Source: HyVt-105 sp049975425 (GTDB lineage: Bacteria > Bacteroidota > Bacteroidia > Bacteroidales > VadinHA17). From it: a stretch of 64,000 nucleotides of DNA. Of this stretch, positions 50,956 through 60,301 are shown piece after piece; position 1 is the first letter of the stretch, and each line of letters starts with the position of its first letter. The stretch covers positions 62,001-126,000 of the forward strand of contig JBNGDI010000003.1 in the NCBI GenBank assembly GCA_049975425.1, in the 5' to 3' direction. Made by a program: the position numbers and the translations under genes. The notes under the pieces were generated by a model. That model did no database searches, was not told the origin of the DNA, and was given only the letters and a program-made list of their open reading frames with translations.

Positions 50956-52224
50956 ATGATTATTGAAATTAAAGTACCCAGCCCCGGCGAATCGGTCAGG
51001 GAAGTGGAACTGGCCAGATGGCTGGTAAGCGATGGCGAGCATGTGGAAAAAGACCAGGAACTGGCTGAGATCGAATCGGAAAAAGCCACCTTGCCCCTGA
51101 TTGCTCCCGAATCGGGGCAGGTCAGACTCCTGGCCCAGGAACACCAGACACTGGAGGCAGGAAGCGTTGCCTGTACCATTGACACTTCGGTAAAGGGGAA
51201 AGCTGCAGAGAGAGGTGAAAAGAAAAAAACGGGGATAGAACCGCCCGGAAACCCTCCCGAAAAGAAAGAAAAGGAAAAGTCTGCTGCTGCCGTTCCTTCC
51301 GGTATGCAAAAAGAACCCCCTGCTGATCCCACAGAGCACAGGCAGGTAAAAATCAGCCCCTTGGCCCGTAAAATGATGCAGGAATCGGATCTGTCAACAG
51401 ATGACGTCATCAGAGGGCTCCGGCGGATCGGAAGCCGGGAGGTTGAACAGGTTCTTTCGAACAGACCGGATTCTTCCACATCCCGTATAATTGCAAGGGA
51501 AGTGGAGAGAAAAAAAATGTCGCCTTTGCGCAGGAAGTTAAGCGAGCGACTGGTAGCCGTGAAAAACGAAACGGCCATGCTTACCACATTTAACGAGGTG
51601 GATATGTCGGAAGTGATCAGGCTGAGAAACACCTACCGGGAGGAATTCCTGGAAAAGCATGGGGTAAAACCGGGCTTTATGTCGTTTTTCGCCAGAGTCG
51701 CAGCAGAAGCCCTGAAAATCTTTCCGGCCGTCAATTCTATGATCGACGGCGACGAAATCGTCATACACCATTACAGTGATATCGGCATTGCCGTTCAAAC
51801 GGAAAAAGGACTGATGGTGCCTGTCATAAGGGACGCCGGAACAATGAGCCTGGCTGAGCTGGAAAAAGCCATCCAGGAGCTGGCTGCGAAAGCCCGGAAT
51901 AACCGCATAACGCTCGATGAGATGAGCGGAGGCACATTCACCATTACCAACGGCGGAGTATTCGGCTCTATGCTGTCAACCCCCCTGATCAATCCGCCGC
52001 AGGCAGCCATTCTGGGTATGCACAATATTGTGGAACGCCCCGTAGCCATACAGCAACGTGTTGAGATCAGGCCCGTAATGTACCTGGCCCTGTCATATGA
52101 CCACAGGCTCATCGACGGAAAAGAATCAGTATCGTTCCTGGTAAAAATCAAAGAATTTATAGAGAATCCGCATCAGTTGCTTTTCGGTGAAAAAGGAGCC
52201 GACCGGGCGCTTCTCGACCTGTGA
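50956..52224 (+). CDS. sucB: dihydrolipoyllysine succinyltransferase (E2)
   Basis: A 422-residue protein. The N-terminal lipoyl domain carries the lipoylated Lys in EIESEKATLPL. A charged Pro/Glu/Lys linker follows, then the peripheral subunit-binding domain (KISPLARKMMQES) and the catalytic domain from about residue 185, with FTITNGGVFGSMLSTPLINP and the active-site LSYDHRLIDGKE. It receives succinyl groups from E1 and passes them to CoA. It is transcribed with sucA. Confidence 0.95.
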   Translation: MIIEIKVPSPGESVREVELARWLVSDGEHVEKDQELAEIESEKATLPLIAPESGQVRLLAQEHQTLEAGSVACTIDTSVKGKAAERGEKKKTGIEPPGNPPEKKEKEKSAAAVPSGMQKEPPADPTEHRQVKISPLARKMMQESDLSTDDVIRGLRRIGSREVEQVLSNRPDSSTSRIIAREVERKKMSPLRRKLSERLVAVKNETAMLTTFNEVDMSEVIRLRNTYREEFLEKHGVKPGFMSFFARVAAEALKIFPAVNSMIDGDEIVIHHYSDIGIAVQTEKGLMVPVIRDAGTMSLAELEKAIQELAAKARNNRITLDEMSGGTFTITNGGVFGSMLSTPLINPPQAAILGMHNIVERPVAIQQRVEIRPVMYLALSYDHRLIDGKESVSFLVKIKEFIENPHQLLFGEKGADRALLDL

Positions 52225-52309
52225 ACAACCATACAGGGAACAAAAACCACTTCGCTTCCCTGCAAAATCACAGCAGATGCTTATATTTACACAAAAAATG
52301 ATTTCCATA

Positions 52310-54010
52310 ATGAAAAAAAGCAGTGTTTACTTATTCCTCCTTATCCTGATCATGGGAAAAACATCGCATGTCAACGCACAGGACCGGATCACCGGTAAAT
52401 CTTTTGCTACCCGGTCTGAAGTGATTGCCCGGCAGGGAATGGCTGCCACCAGTCATCCCCTGGCCACACAGATAGCCCTCGATATTCTCAAAAAAGGAGG
52501 GAATGCCGTGGATGCTGCCATAGCGGCCAATGCGGCCCTGGGCCTGATGGAACCTACCGGTAACGGGATAGGAGGCGACCTGTTCGCCATTGTGTGGGAT
52601 GCCGAAACAAAACAGTTATACGGTTTGAATGCCAGCGGCCGTTCCCCCCGATCCCTTACACTGGAATACTTCAAAGAACAGGGATACGAATACATCCCTT
52701 CACACGGTCCACTGCCGGTATCCGTTCCGGGCTGCGTGGACGGCTGGTTCGAGCTGCACAACAGGTTCGGGACCCTGCCCATGACCGATATCCTGCAGCC
52801 AACCATAGATTATGCGCGCAACGGTTTCCCCGTTACCGAACTGATTGCCTACTACTGGCAGTCGGCCCGTTCACTGGCAGCCCGGTATCCCAACGTAGCC
52901 GAGACCTATATGCCCGAAGGACATCCACCGGCCAAAGGCGAGATATTCAAAAACCCCTTCCTTGCCAGTACTCTGGAGAAAATTGCCCGGGGAGGCCGTG
53001 ATGTCTTTTATCGCGGGGAAATTGCCCGGGTGATCGACCGCTTTATGAAAGATCAGGGAGGATTCCTGTCGTATGAAGACCTGGCCGCACACCGCTCGGA
53101 ATGGGTAGAGCCGGTTTCCACCAATTACCGGGGTTATGATGTATGGGAACTTCCTCCCAACGGCCAGGGCATCGCCGCCCTGCAAATGCTCAACATCATG
53201 GAGGCATACGATATTGCCGGCATGGGATTCGGCAGTGCCGAATACATTCACCTGTTCGTGGAAGCCAAGAAACTGGCCTTTGAGGACAGGGCAAAGTTTT
53301 ACGCCGATCCCGATTTCAATGAAATTCCCGTTGAATACCTTATTTCCAAAGAATATGCTGCGGAAAGAAGGGATCTGATCCGTCCCGACCGGGCTGCCCG
53401 CCGGTACGATGCCGGCAGGCTGAACCAGGGGGAGACCATTTATCTTACCGTGGCCGATGAAAAAGGGAATATGGTATCCCTGATCCAGAGTAATTACCGC
53501 GGCCTGGGATCGGGCATGGTGCCTCCGGAACTGGGGTTCATGCTGCAGGACCGGGGTGAACTGTTCACTCTGCAGGAAGGACATTTCAACACTTACGCTC
53601 CGAACAAACGTCCCTTCCATACCATCATTCCCGCATTCATTACCAAAGACGGAAAGCCCTGGGTTAGCTTCGGGGTAATGGGAGGGTCGATGCAGCCACA
53701 GGGGCATGTGCAGATCGTGGTGAACCTCATAGATTTCGGCATGAACCTTCAGGAAGCCGGCGATGCTCCCAGGATCCGGCATGGCGGCTCATCGCAACCA
53801 ACCGGAGAGATCATGAACGACGGAGGGACGGTATACCTGGAATCAGGCTTCGATTACGATGTGATCAGGGCCCTTATGCGCAAAGGGCATAAGATTCAGT
53901 TCGATAACGGAGGGTTCGGCGGGTACCAGGCCATTATGCGTGACGAAAAGAACGGAGTGTACTACGGAGCCTCAGAATCAAGAAAAGACGGACAGGCAGC
54001 AGGATACTGA
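52310..54010 (+). CDS. gamma-glutamyltransferase family protein, secreted
   Basis: A 566-residue Ntn-hydrolase from ATG 52310, which opens a signal peptide (MKKSSVYLFLLILIMGKTSHVNA). The frame extends upstream into sucB and is not needed. GNAVDAAIAANAALGLMEP and GNGIGGDLFAIVW are GGT markers. The self-cleavage nucleophile aligns with Thr376 in NQGETIYLTVADEKGN, close to the YwrD-type branch rather than to E. coli Ggt (TTHYS). It would act in the periplasm on glutathione-like gamma-glutamyl compounds. It touches the nitroreductase gene, sharing one base. Confidence 0.9.
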   Translation: MKKSSVYLFLLILIMGKTSHVNAQDRITGKSFATRSEVIARQGMAATSHPLATQIALDILKKGGNAVDAAIAANAALGLMEPTGNGIGGDLFAIVWDAETKQLYGLNASGRSPRSLTLEYFKEQGYEYIPSHGPLPVSVPGCVDGWFELHNRFGTLPMTDILQPTIDYARNGFPVTELIAYYWQSARSLAARYPNVAETYMPEGHPPAKGEIFKNPFLASTLEKIARGGRDVFYRGEIARVIDRFMKDQGGFLSYEDLAAHRSEWVEPVSTNYRGYDVWELPPNGQGIAALQMLNIMEAYDIAGMGFGSAEYIHLFVEAKKLAFEDRAKFYADPDFNEIPVEYLISKEYAAERRDLIRPDRAARRYDAGRLNQGETIYLTVADEKGNMVSLIQSNYRGLGSGMVPPELGFMLQDRGELFTLQEGHFNTYAPNKRPFHTIIPAFITKDGKPWVSFGVMGGSMQPQGHVQIVVNLIDFGMNLQEAGDAPRIRHGGSSQPTGEIMNDGGTVYLESGFDYDVIRALMRKGHKIQFDNGGFGGYQAIMRDEKNGVYYGASESRKDGQAAGY

Positions 54011-54561
54011 TGATGGATTTTCTGAAACTTGTAACAAAAAGGCAGAGCGACCGGAAATACCTCGACCGGCCGGTTGATAAGGATATCATCAACCGGTGTA
54101 TTGAAGCAGCCCGCCTGGCCCCTTCGGCCTGCAACGCCCAGCCCTGGAAGTTCATTGTAGTGGATAATCCCGAACTGAAAAACCGGCTGGCCGATGCCAC
54201 CACCAGCCGGGTTCTTCCCATGAACCATTTTACCAAACAGGCACCTGTACATGTTGTAATAGTACGTGAGCCTGCCAATATAACATCCCGGCTGGGAACA
54301 GCCATCAAAGACCGGGAATTCCCGTTGATCGATATCGGGATTGCCGCCGCACATTTTTGCCTGCAGGCCACATCGGAAGGACTGGGAACCTGCATACTGG
54401 GCTGGTTCAACGAGAAAAAAGTACGGGAATTACTGAAGATACCACAGGGTAAACGACCGGAGCTGATCATCACCCTGGGATATCCGTCGGGACCTGCCCG
54501 TGAGAAAAGACGGAAGCCTCATGAGAAAATTGTTTCCTTCAATCAATACACGGAATCATAA
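54010..54561 (+). CDS. nitroreductase family flavoprotein
   Basis: A 183-residue FMN protein. The opening KRQSDRKYLDRPVDKDIIN, then ARLAPSACNAQPWKFIVVD and LQATSEGLGTCILGWFNEKKV are nitroreductase hallmarks. It would reduce nitro compounds, quinones or flavins with NAD(P)H; the natural substrate is unknown. ATG 54010 shares its A with the GGT stop; ATG 54013 is an alternative. The 3-prime end overlaps the next gene. Confidence 0.9.
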   Translation: MMDFLKLVTKRQSDRKYLDRPVDKDIINRCIEAARLAPSACNAQPWKFIVVDNPELKNRLADATTSRVLPMNHFTKQAPVHVVIVREPANITSRLGTAIKDREFPLIDIGIAAAHFCLQATSEGLGTCILGWFNEKKVRELLKIPQGKRPELIITLGYPSGPAREKRRKPHEKIVSFNQYTES

Positions 54562-55066
54562 ACCCGCCTTCAAACCGTCCGGTACCTGGTCATGGAAGAA
54601 GCTCAAGGAATCCCTGAAAAAGTTTCTGCACCAGGGTATTACCCCGGAACAACTGGCGCTGACCGTTGTTATGGGAACCGCCCTGGGGATAATCCCTGTA
54701 CTGGGTGTGACCACCGCGCTCTGCGCAGTTGCAGCATTGTATTTCAGACTGAACATGATTGCGATTCAGCTGATAAACTGGTTTGTATATCCACTGCAGC
54801 TCATTCTGTACATACCCTTTATCAAGCTGGGAGAGCTGATCTTTTACGGTGAAACCGTATTTCCTTTCTCTCCCGCCGATATAATCGACATGATCAGGGG
54901 TAGCTGGTGGAAAACCATGACACAGTTCTGGCTATCGAACCTGATGGGGGTATTTGCCTGGCTTCTTGTTTTTATCCCGGTTTCCATCCTGTTATATTAC
55001 CTCTCGCTCGGAGTATTTATGCGGTTTGCCGCCAGGAACGGAAAAATCACACATGAGGAAAACTAA
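54521..55066 (+). CDS. DUF2062 membrane protein
   Basis: A 181-residue protein from ATG 54521 (GTG 54500 also possible). It has the DUF2062 pattern, with a soluble start and GITPEQLALTVVMGTALGIIP, followed by hydrophobic helices (TTALCAVAALYF, LNMIAIQLINWFVYPLQLIL, WLSNLMGVFAWLLVFIPVSI). The family is often linked to cell-envelope or glycosyltransferase genes, and a glycosyltransferase lies directly downstream on the other strand. It overlaps the nitroreductase by 41 bases in another frame and the convergent glycosyltransferase by 20. Confidence 0.85.
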   Translation: MRKLFPSINTRNHKPAFKPSGTWSWKKLKESLKKFLHQGITPEQLALTVVMGTALGIIPVLGVTTALCAVAALYFRLNMIAIQLINWFVYPLQLILYIPFIKLGELIFYGETVFPFSPADIIDMIRGSWWKTMTQFWLSNLMGVFAWLLVFIPVSILLYYLSLGVFMRFAARNGKITHEEN

Positions 55067-56225
55067 GCCCCGCCTCACGAAAAACACGGATCAGCTCATT
55101 TCTTTCCTTTTCCCAGCACAATACCCTGGCTGCCTTCAACAGAGACTTCTTCCATTGTTCTCTTTTTTCCCGGTTATGCAGCATTGAACGGATCTGATCC
55201 GCCATCCGCCCAGGATCATACGACCGGAGCAGCTCACCGATCCCGTATGTTTCCACGATATTCCTGACCTCGGGCAGAGGAGAAGCCAGTACGGGGATTC
55301 CTGCCTGAATATAATCGAACAGTTTGTTGGGAAGACTGTACCGCTGGTTCAGCCCGGTATCCTTATCCAGGCTGAGGCCCAGGTCGGCAACGGATGTATA
55401 CTGCATCATTCTTACGTAAGGCATTTTGCCGGTAAACAGAACACGTCCTCCAATGCCCCTTTCCGCACACATTTGCTTCAAAAGGGGCAATACCTCGCCA
55501 CCACCGATGATCAGCAGGTAAACATCCGGCAGGTACGCCATGGAACGCACCAGCTCTTCTGCACCCCTGTCGCGGTTGATCCCCGTTCCCTGCATCACCA
55601 GTATCGGGGCATCCACTGGCAGGCCCAACCCCGTACGGTTTTGTTTTTTTTCCGGCTTCCACAATGGAGGCATATTCCTTATCACGTGAAATGCCACCCC
55701 ATATTCCTGCCGGTAAAGTTCCGCAATAGATCTGTTCACGGTTATTCTTACCGGAATGTATGGAACAGTCAGTTTTTCAATCTGTTTCCAGAAATTCCTG
55801 ACCCCCGGACGATGACTCAGGGCGGGAACTCCGGTAAAATATTCATGGCTGTCATACACCAGCGGCCATTTTCTGATACGGGATACCAGAAAATTCGGAA
55901 GAAGGGTATCCAGGTCATTGGCTACCAGAAACGCTTTTTTCCTGGAAAGAAGGAAAAAGAAAAGGCGAATAGTAAAGCAGGCATAGAACACAAACCCTCT
56001 CCGGAACAGCATGCGGAACCGGGTAACCCGGAAAGGCAGATCGTTTATCGGCAGGCTGTCGGACAAAAGCCTGCCGATGATATGAACCGGCCGGCCCGAA
56101 AGACATAAAGTACGGGCCGTACGAAGCACCCGCTGATCGGTGGCCACATCACTGGTGACCGATATGAAGATCACACCCTGCAAACAGTACAGATTCTTTC
56201 GTTTTCCGTAAAGGTAAGAAAACAT
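55047..56225 (-). CDS. glycosyltransferase (GT4-like)
   Basis: A 392-residue GT-B glycosyltransferase from ATG 56225; the longer frame to 56483 overlaps murB on the other strand and is rejected. ISVTSDVATDQRVLRTARTL, LVYDSHEYFTGVP, ITVNRSIAELY, ILVMQGTGINRDRGAEELVR and LPNKLFDYIQAGIPVLASPLPEV fit GT4 enzymes that use nucleotide sugars. The acceptor is unknown, perhaps a surface polysaccharide or lipid. It is divergent from murB with 57 bases between. Confidence 0.85.
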   Translation of the reverse strand: MFSYLYGKRKNLYCLQGVIFISVTSDVATDQRVLRTARTLCLSGRPVHIIGRLLSDSLPINDLPFRVTRFRMLFRRGFVFYACFTIRLFFFLLSRKKAFLVANDLDTLLPNFLVSRIRKWPLVYDSHEYFTGVPALSHRPGVRNFWKQIEKLTVPYIPVRITVNRSIAELYRQEYGVAFHVIRNMPPLWKPEKKQNRTGLGLPVDAPILVMQGTGINRDRGAEELVRSMAYLPDVYLLIIGGGEVLPLLKQMCAERGIGGRVLFTGKMPYVRMMQYTSVADLGLSLDKDTGLNQRYSLPNKLFDYIQAGIPVLASPLPEVRNIVETYGIGELLRSYDPGRMADQIRSMLHNREKREQWKKSLLKAARVLCWEKERNELIRVFREAGLSFPHV

Positions 56226-56257
56226 GCGACACCTCTGAAGAAGCACACAGAATTCCT

Positions 56258-56265
56258 TATCTTTG
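56258..56265 (+). promoter_or_regulatory. -7 promoter box for murB
   Basis: TATCTTTG, a perfect TAnnTTTG box, 17 bases before ATG 56283, predicts a very short leader. No -33 TTG is seen at normal spacing. Confidence 0.5.
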
Positions 56266-56282
56266 GCCTGCCGTGTAATCCT

Positions 56283-57290
56283 ATGGAAAGAATCAGGGAA
56301 AATTTCGATCTGCAAATGCACAACACCTTCGGGGTAGCGGCCAGGGCCAGGTATTTTCTTCCCCTTACCGCTGAAGAAGACCTGCCCCTTCTTCCCGGGT
56401 TGCTGAAGAACCAGAAACACCTGATACTGGGGGGTGGCAGCAATGTGCTTTTTCGAAAAGATTTTGAAGGAACAGTCATCCATCCGGTCATGAAAGGGAT
56501 CCGGATAATGGAAGAAGACAGGGATTCGGTGCGGGTACAGGTAATGGCCGGGGAAAACTGGGACCGTTTTGTGGCCTGGGCAGTGGAACGGGGATGGGGA
56601 GGCCTGGAAAACCTGTCGTACATTCCCGGAAATACGGGGGCATCACCCATACAGAATATCGGAGCGTACGGGGTGGAAGTAAAAGAAAATATCGAATGGG
56701 TAAACACCCTGGTACTGGCTGACGGAGAACATAAACGGTTCGATCAGGCCGCATGCAGGTTCGGTTACCGCGACAGTATATTTAAAAACGAGTGGAAAGG
56801 CCGGGTGCTGGTGGTTTCGGTTGTTTTCAGGCTGATGAAACGGCCGGTATTAAGAACAGATTACGCCCAGGTGGAAGAAGAAATGCAACGGTCAGGCCTT
56901 ACCGGTCTTGCCGGTATCCGGGCCGCTGTCATTCATATAAGAAAAAGAAAATTACCCGATCCGGCCGTCACAGGCAATGCGGGCAGTTTTTTCAAGAACC
57001 CGGTCATCCCCGTGTCCGATTACATTACCCTGAGAAGGGAATTCCCGGATATACCCGGTTACCCGGCCGGTGAAGAAAGGGTAAAAACAGCAGCGGCCTG
57101 GCTGATCGACCGGTGCGGGTGGAAAGGATACCGGGAAGGCGATGCAGGAGTGCACCATCTTCAGCCCCTGGTACTGGTTAATCACGGAAAGGCAACGGGG
57201 CAGGATATCTATAACCTGTCGGAAAAGATCATGGAATCGGTCAGGAAGAAATTCGGCATTATACTGGAACGGGAAGTAACGGTAATCTGA
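56283..57290 (+). CDS. murB: UDP-N-acetylenolpyruvoylglucosamine reductase
   Basis: A 335-residue FAD enzyme of peptidoglycan precursor synthesis. HNTFGVAARARYF, the FAD-binding ILGGGSNVLF, ENLSYIPGNTGASPIQNIGA and RFGYRDSIFK are MurB landmarks, and the C-terminal GNAGSFFKNPVI carries the catalytic Ser. The layout and length fit type I MurB. The gene converges on mltG, another wall enzyme, with a 27-base gap. Confidence 0.95.
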   Translation: MERIRENFDLQMHNTFGVAARARYFLPLTAEEDLPLLPGLLKNQKHLILGGGSNVLFRKDFEGTVIHPVMKGIRIMEEDRDSVRVQVMAGENWDRFVAWAVERGWGGLENLSYIPGNTGASPIQNIGAYGVEVKENIEWVNTLVLADGEHKRFDQAACRFGYRDSIFKNEWKGRVLVVSVVFRLMKRPVLRTDYAQVEEEMQRSGLTGLAGIRAAVIHIRKRKLPDPAVTGNAGSFFKNPVIPVSDYITLRREFPDIPGYPAGEERVKTAAAWLIDRCGWKGYREGDAGVHHLQPLVLVNHGKATGQDIYNLSEKIMESVRKKFGIILEREVTVI

Positions 57291-57317
57291 GTTTTCTTAA
57301 GCATACCTGTCTGGAAA

Positions 57318-58373
57318 TCATCTGTATATTCTTTGCTGGTTAAGTGCCCGGCGGTAACTGGCCGCATACCGGTTATGCTCCTCAAGGGTCCTTGAAAAAT
57401 GGTGAAAACCAGAAAAATCATCACGGGCACAGAAATACAGGTAATCATGCTCCTCGTGATCAAGCACGGCCTCCATAGCAACAATGGAAGGGATGCGTAT
57501 GGGTCCGGGCGGCAGCCCTCTGTTTTTGTAGGTATTATAGGGTGAATTTACCTGCAGGTCGCGGGTAAGGATCCGGTTCTTGGAGAAATTGCCCAGGGCA
57601 AATTTAATGGTTGGATCGGCCTGCAGGGGGATGCCCCTTTCCAGCCGGTTGATATACACTCCGGCGATGGTGGGTTTCTCAATATCGAACCGGGTTTCTT
57701 CATCAATAATCGAGGCCAGCGTGGCTACCTCCACGGGTTCAAGCCCCACGGCGGCAGCCTTCCGTTTCCGTTCGTCATTCCAAAACCGTTCGTATTCCTG
57801 TTTCATCCTTCTGACAAAAGATTCGGTCGAAGCATTCCAGAAAAACTCGTAGGTGTTCGGAATAAACATTGCCGGGAAAGTTTCCCGTGTAAACCCATAT
57901 TCTTCTGGCACTCCTTCCCGGAGTAAGTATTGCGCCAGGGCAGCGGAATCGGGTTCAAGTTGTCGGGCAATTTTCCCTGCCAGCTCTTCCAGGGTTCGGT
58001 AATTGATAAAGGTAACCATTACAGGCACCTGGGCACCCGATCGCAGCATATTGATCAGTGCATTGTGGCTCATGCCGTTGGCAAGGAGGTAATGGCCAGG
58101 ATAAATATGGGCAGGCAGGTTTTTCCTTTCGGCCAGCTTGTCGAACACTTCGGGATTTTTCAGAAATTCCAGGCTGTCAAGCCGGTGAAGCACGTCCTGA
58201 TAAGTGTCCGTTGTATAGATATAGAACGACCGCCCCTCTCCCGGCGGAATGCTGACATTCTTACCGAAAATATACCAGTACAGCAACGCCCCCGCCACCA
58301 GGAACGGAAGGACCACCACCCATATCCATCGGATCAGAAATGCGCCTTTTTTTCTCCTCTTCATCTTCATCAT
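57318..58373 (-). CDS. mltG: endolytic murein transglycosylase
   Basis: A 351-residue protein with an N-terminal membrane helix (IRWIWVVVLPFLVAGALLYW) and a YceG domain. VATLASIIDEETR holds the catalytic Glu; VYINRLERGIPLQADPTIKF and YNTYKNRGLPPGPI are family hallmarks. It cleaves nascent glycan strands in the periplasm. Starts at 58373 or 58370 are equivalent. It is transcribed in the same direction as the upstream aminotransferase, with a 49-base gap. Confidence 0.94.
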   Translation of the reverse strand: MMKMKRRKKGAFLIRWIWVVVLPFLVAGALLYWYIFGKNVSIPPGEGRSFYIYTTDTYQDVLHRLDSLEFLKNPEVFDKLAERKNLPAHIYPGHYLLANGMSHNALINMLRSGAQVPVMVTFINYRTLEELAGKIARQLEPDSAALAQYLLREGVPEEYGFTRETFPAMFIPNTYEFFWNASTESFVRRMKQEYERFWNDERKRKAAAVGLEPVEVATLASIIDEETRFDIEKPTIAGVYINRLERGIPLQADPTIKFALGNFSKNRILTRDLQVNSPYNTYKNRGLPPGPIRIPSIVAMEAVLDHEEHDYLYFCARDDFSGFHHFSRTLEEHNRYAASYRRALNQQRIYR

Positions 58374-58422
58374 TTTCCTGATAATCTGCTACAAAAAACG
58401 GACCGTTCCGGTATTCCCTCGC

Positions 58423-59616
58423 TTATTCAAGAACAGATACAGCTCTATCCAGCCTCCGAAGGGCTTCCGTGAGCTTTTCTTCGGATGCAGCATATGACAA
58501 TCTGATACAGGAAGGCATACCGAAGGCTCCTCCGGGCACCACCGACACATGGGCTTCTTCAAGCAGATACATGGCAAGGTCAGTATCGTTTCTTACCGTC
58601 CGCGAACCTGCCGATTTTCCGTACAGGGCTGAAATATCGGGAAATACGTAGAATGCCCCTCTGGGGAGGTTCACCTCTATTCCGTTCATTTCTTTCAGCC
58701 TGCCAACTACCAGATCCCTTCTTTTCCGGAATTCCTCCTTCATTTTCATGGCATAGGCATTCCCCGACCGGATGGCCGCCAACGCAGCCCGCTGGGCGAT
58801 AGAGGAAGCCCCTGATGTCATCTGTCCCTGCAGTTTAATGCATGCTTTGGCTATCCACAGTGGAGCAGCCAGGTATCCTATCCGCCAGCCGGTCATGGCA
58901 TATCCTTTCGAAACCCCGTTGATGGTTACCACCCGGTCAGAGATCTCTCCGAACCCGGCCATGGGTACGTGCTCTCCCTCGAAGTTGATGTATTCATAGA
59001 TCTCATCGGAAATAACAAAAACGCCGGGGCGGGAAGCCACCACCCGGGCAATTTCACTCAGCTCATCACAGGAATACACGCTTCCGGTAGGATTACAGGG
59101 CGAATTGATAAGTACAGCCCGGGTCCGTTCGGTCATAGCCTGGTGGATCTGATCGGCCGTCACCTTGTAATCCCTCTCCAGGGAACCCTCAACAATTACA
59201 GGGACCCCTCCTGCCAGCTTCACCAGCTCAACGTAACTTACCCAGTAAGGAGAAAGTATTATGACCTCTTCCCCCGGGTTAACCAGGCACAGCAGGGCAT
59301 TGGCCAGGCTGTGCTTGGCTCCGCCCGACACCACGATCTGGTCGGCCTGGAATTCCAGCCCGTTTTCTTTTCTCAGCTTGTCTGCAATGGCCTCCCTGAG
59401 GTCTCTGTAACCGGGAACCGGACTATAGAACGAAAAATTTTCATCAATAGCCTGTTTGGCTGCTTCTTTCACATGATCGGGTGTAAAAAAATCGGGTTCT
59501 CCCACACTCAGATCGATCACATCGATGCCCCTGGCCGCAAGATCTTTGCTTTTCTGTGACATGGCCAGGGTTTGCGACGCAGCCATAGCGGCAATACGGT
59601 GAGCTACTTGTTCCAT
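58423..59616 (-). CDS. aspC: aspartate aminotransferase-type class I aminotransferase
   Basis: A 397-residue fold-type I PLP enzyme from ATG 59616 (the frame extends 25 residues further with an unlikely hydrophobic stretch). The internal-aldimine Lys is in INGVSKGYAMTGWRIGY; VIDLSVGEPDFFTP, SPCNPTGSVYS and the C-terminal SCIRLSYAAS match Bacillus-type AspB enzymes. It transfers an amino group between aspartate and 2-oxoglutarate, with possible activity on prephenate or aromatic amino acids in some relatives. Confidence 0.9.
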   Translation of the reverse strand: MEQVAHRIAAMAASQTLAMSQKSKDLAARGIDVIDLSVGEPDFFTPDHVKEAAKQAIDENFSFYSPVPGYRDLREAIADKLRKENGLEFQADQIVVSGGAKHSLANALLCLVNPGEEVIILSPYWVSYVELVKLAGGVPVIVEGSLERDYKVTADQIHQAMTERTRAVLINSPCNPTGSVYSCDELSEIARVVASRPGVFVISDEIYEYINFEGEHVPMAGFGEISDRVVTINGVSKGYAMTGWRIGYLAAPLWIAKACIKLQGQMTSGASSIAQRAALAAIRSGNAYAMKMKEEFRKRRDLVVGRLKEMNGIEVNLPRGAFYVFPDISALYGKSAGSRTVRNDTDLAMYLLEEAHVSVVPGGAFGMPSCIRLSYAASEEKLTEALRRLDRAVSVLE

Positions 59617-59746
59617 GAAAAACTGTTTTGACAGATGAAATAATAGAAGGCGGAGCCCAACGAAGCCCCGACATCCGAAAATAAAAACCAAAAATAAGTT
59701 TTAATCAGAAAATAACTAATATTGTAAGGAATAAAAGAGCTTCCTT

Positions 59747-60265
59747 ATGGACATCATCGAAATGATCAAGTACAGCGTTCCTGCACTGATCGTATTCTTC
59801 ACGGCCTTTTTCATGATGCGTTTTTACATGCAGAAAGAAGCCAGGGAACGAAAAGTCGACCTGGTGATCAGAAACCAGCAAACCATCACCCCTCTTCGGC
59901 TGCAGGCATATGAACGCCTGGCTCTTTTCCTGGAAAGGATCAATCCGGAATCCATGCTGATGCGGGTCAACCAGCCTGGAATGAACAGCCAGCAGCTTCA
60001 GAGTCAATTGCTGGCCACGATCAGAGCTGAATTTGAACATAACCTGTCGCAGCAGATCTATATCACTCCTCAGGCCTGGGAAGTGGTAAAAAATGCCAAA
60101 AACAATACCATCAAACTGATTAACACCTCTGCCGACAAAGTGAAACCCGATGCCCCGGCCATGGAGCTCAACAGGCATATTCTGGAAAAAGTGATTGAAA
60201 CGGAGGCAGCTCCTTCCCAGGCCGCCCTGGAATTCCTAAAAAAGGAGGTCAGCACTTTTTTCTGA
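59747..60265 (+). CDS. conserved membrane-anchored protein, function unknown
   Basis: A 172-residue protein with one N-terminal helix (YSVPALIVFFTAFFMM) and a soluble C-terminal part. LRLQAYERLALFLERINPE and QLQSQLLATIRAEFEHNLSQQIYI are strongly conserved in tone with a Bacteroidota-only family; I know no function. A TAATATTG sequence about 25 bases upstream is a one-mismatch -7 box. It is divergent from the aminotransferase gene and converges on htpG with 36 bases between. Confidence 0.78.
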   Translation: MDIIEMIKYSVPALIVFFTAFFMMRFYMQKEARERKVDLVIRNQQTITPLRLQAYERLALFLERINPESMLMRVNQPGMNSQQLQSQLLATIRAEFEHNLSQQIYITPQAWEVVKNAKNNTIKLINTSADKVKPDAPAMELNRHILEKVIETEAAPSQAALEFLKKEVSTFF

Positions 60266-60301
60266 TCAGCCCCCGGCTGGCATCAGCCCTCATGCGGGCT
60301 T

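Noticed and set aside
60266..60301. Possible terminator between the 59747 gene and htpG
   Set aside because: A 5-bp AGCCC/GGGCT stem is present, but no T run follows it on either strand.
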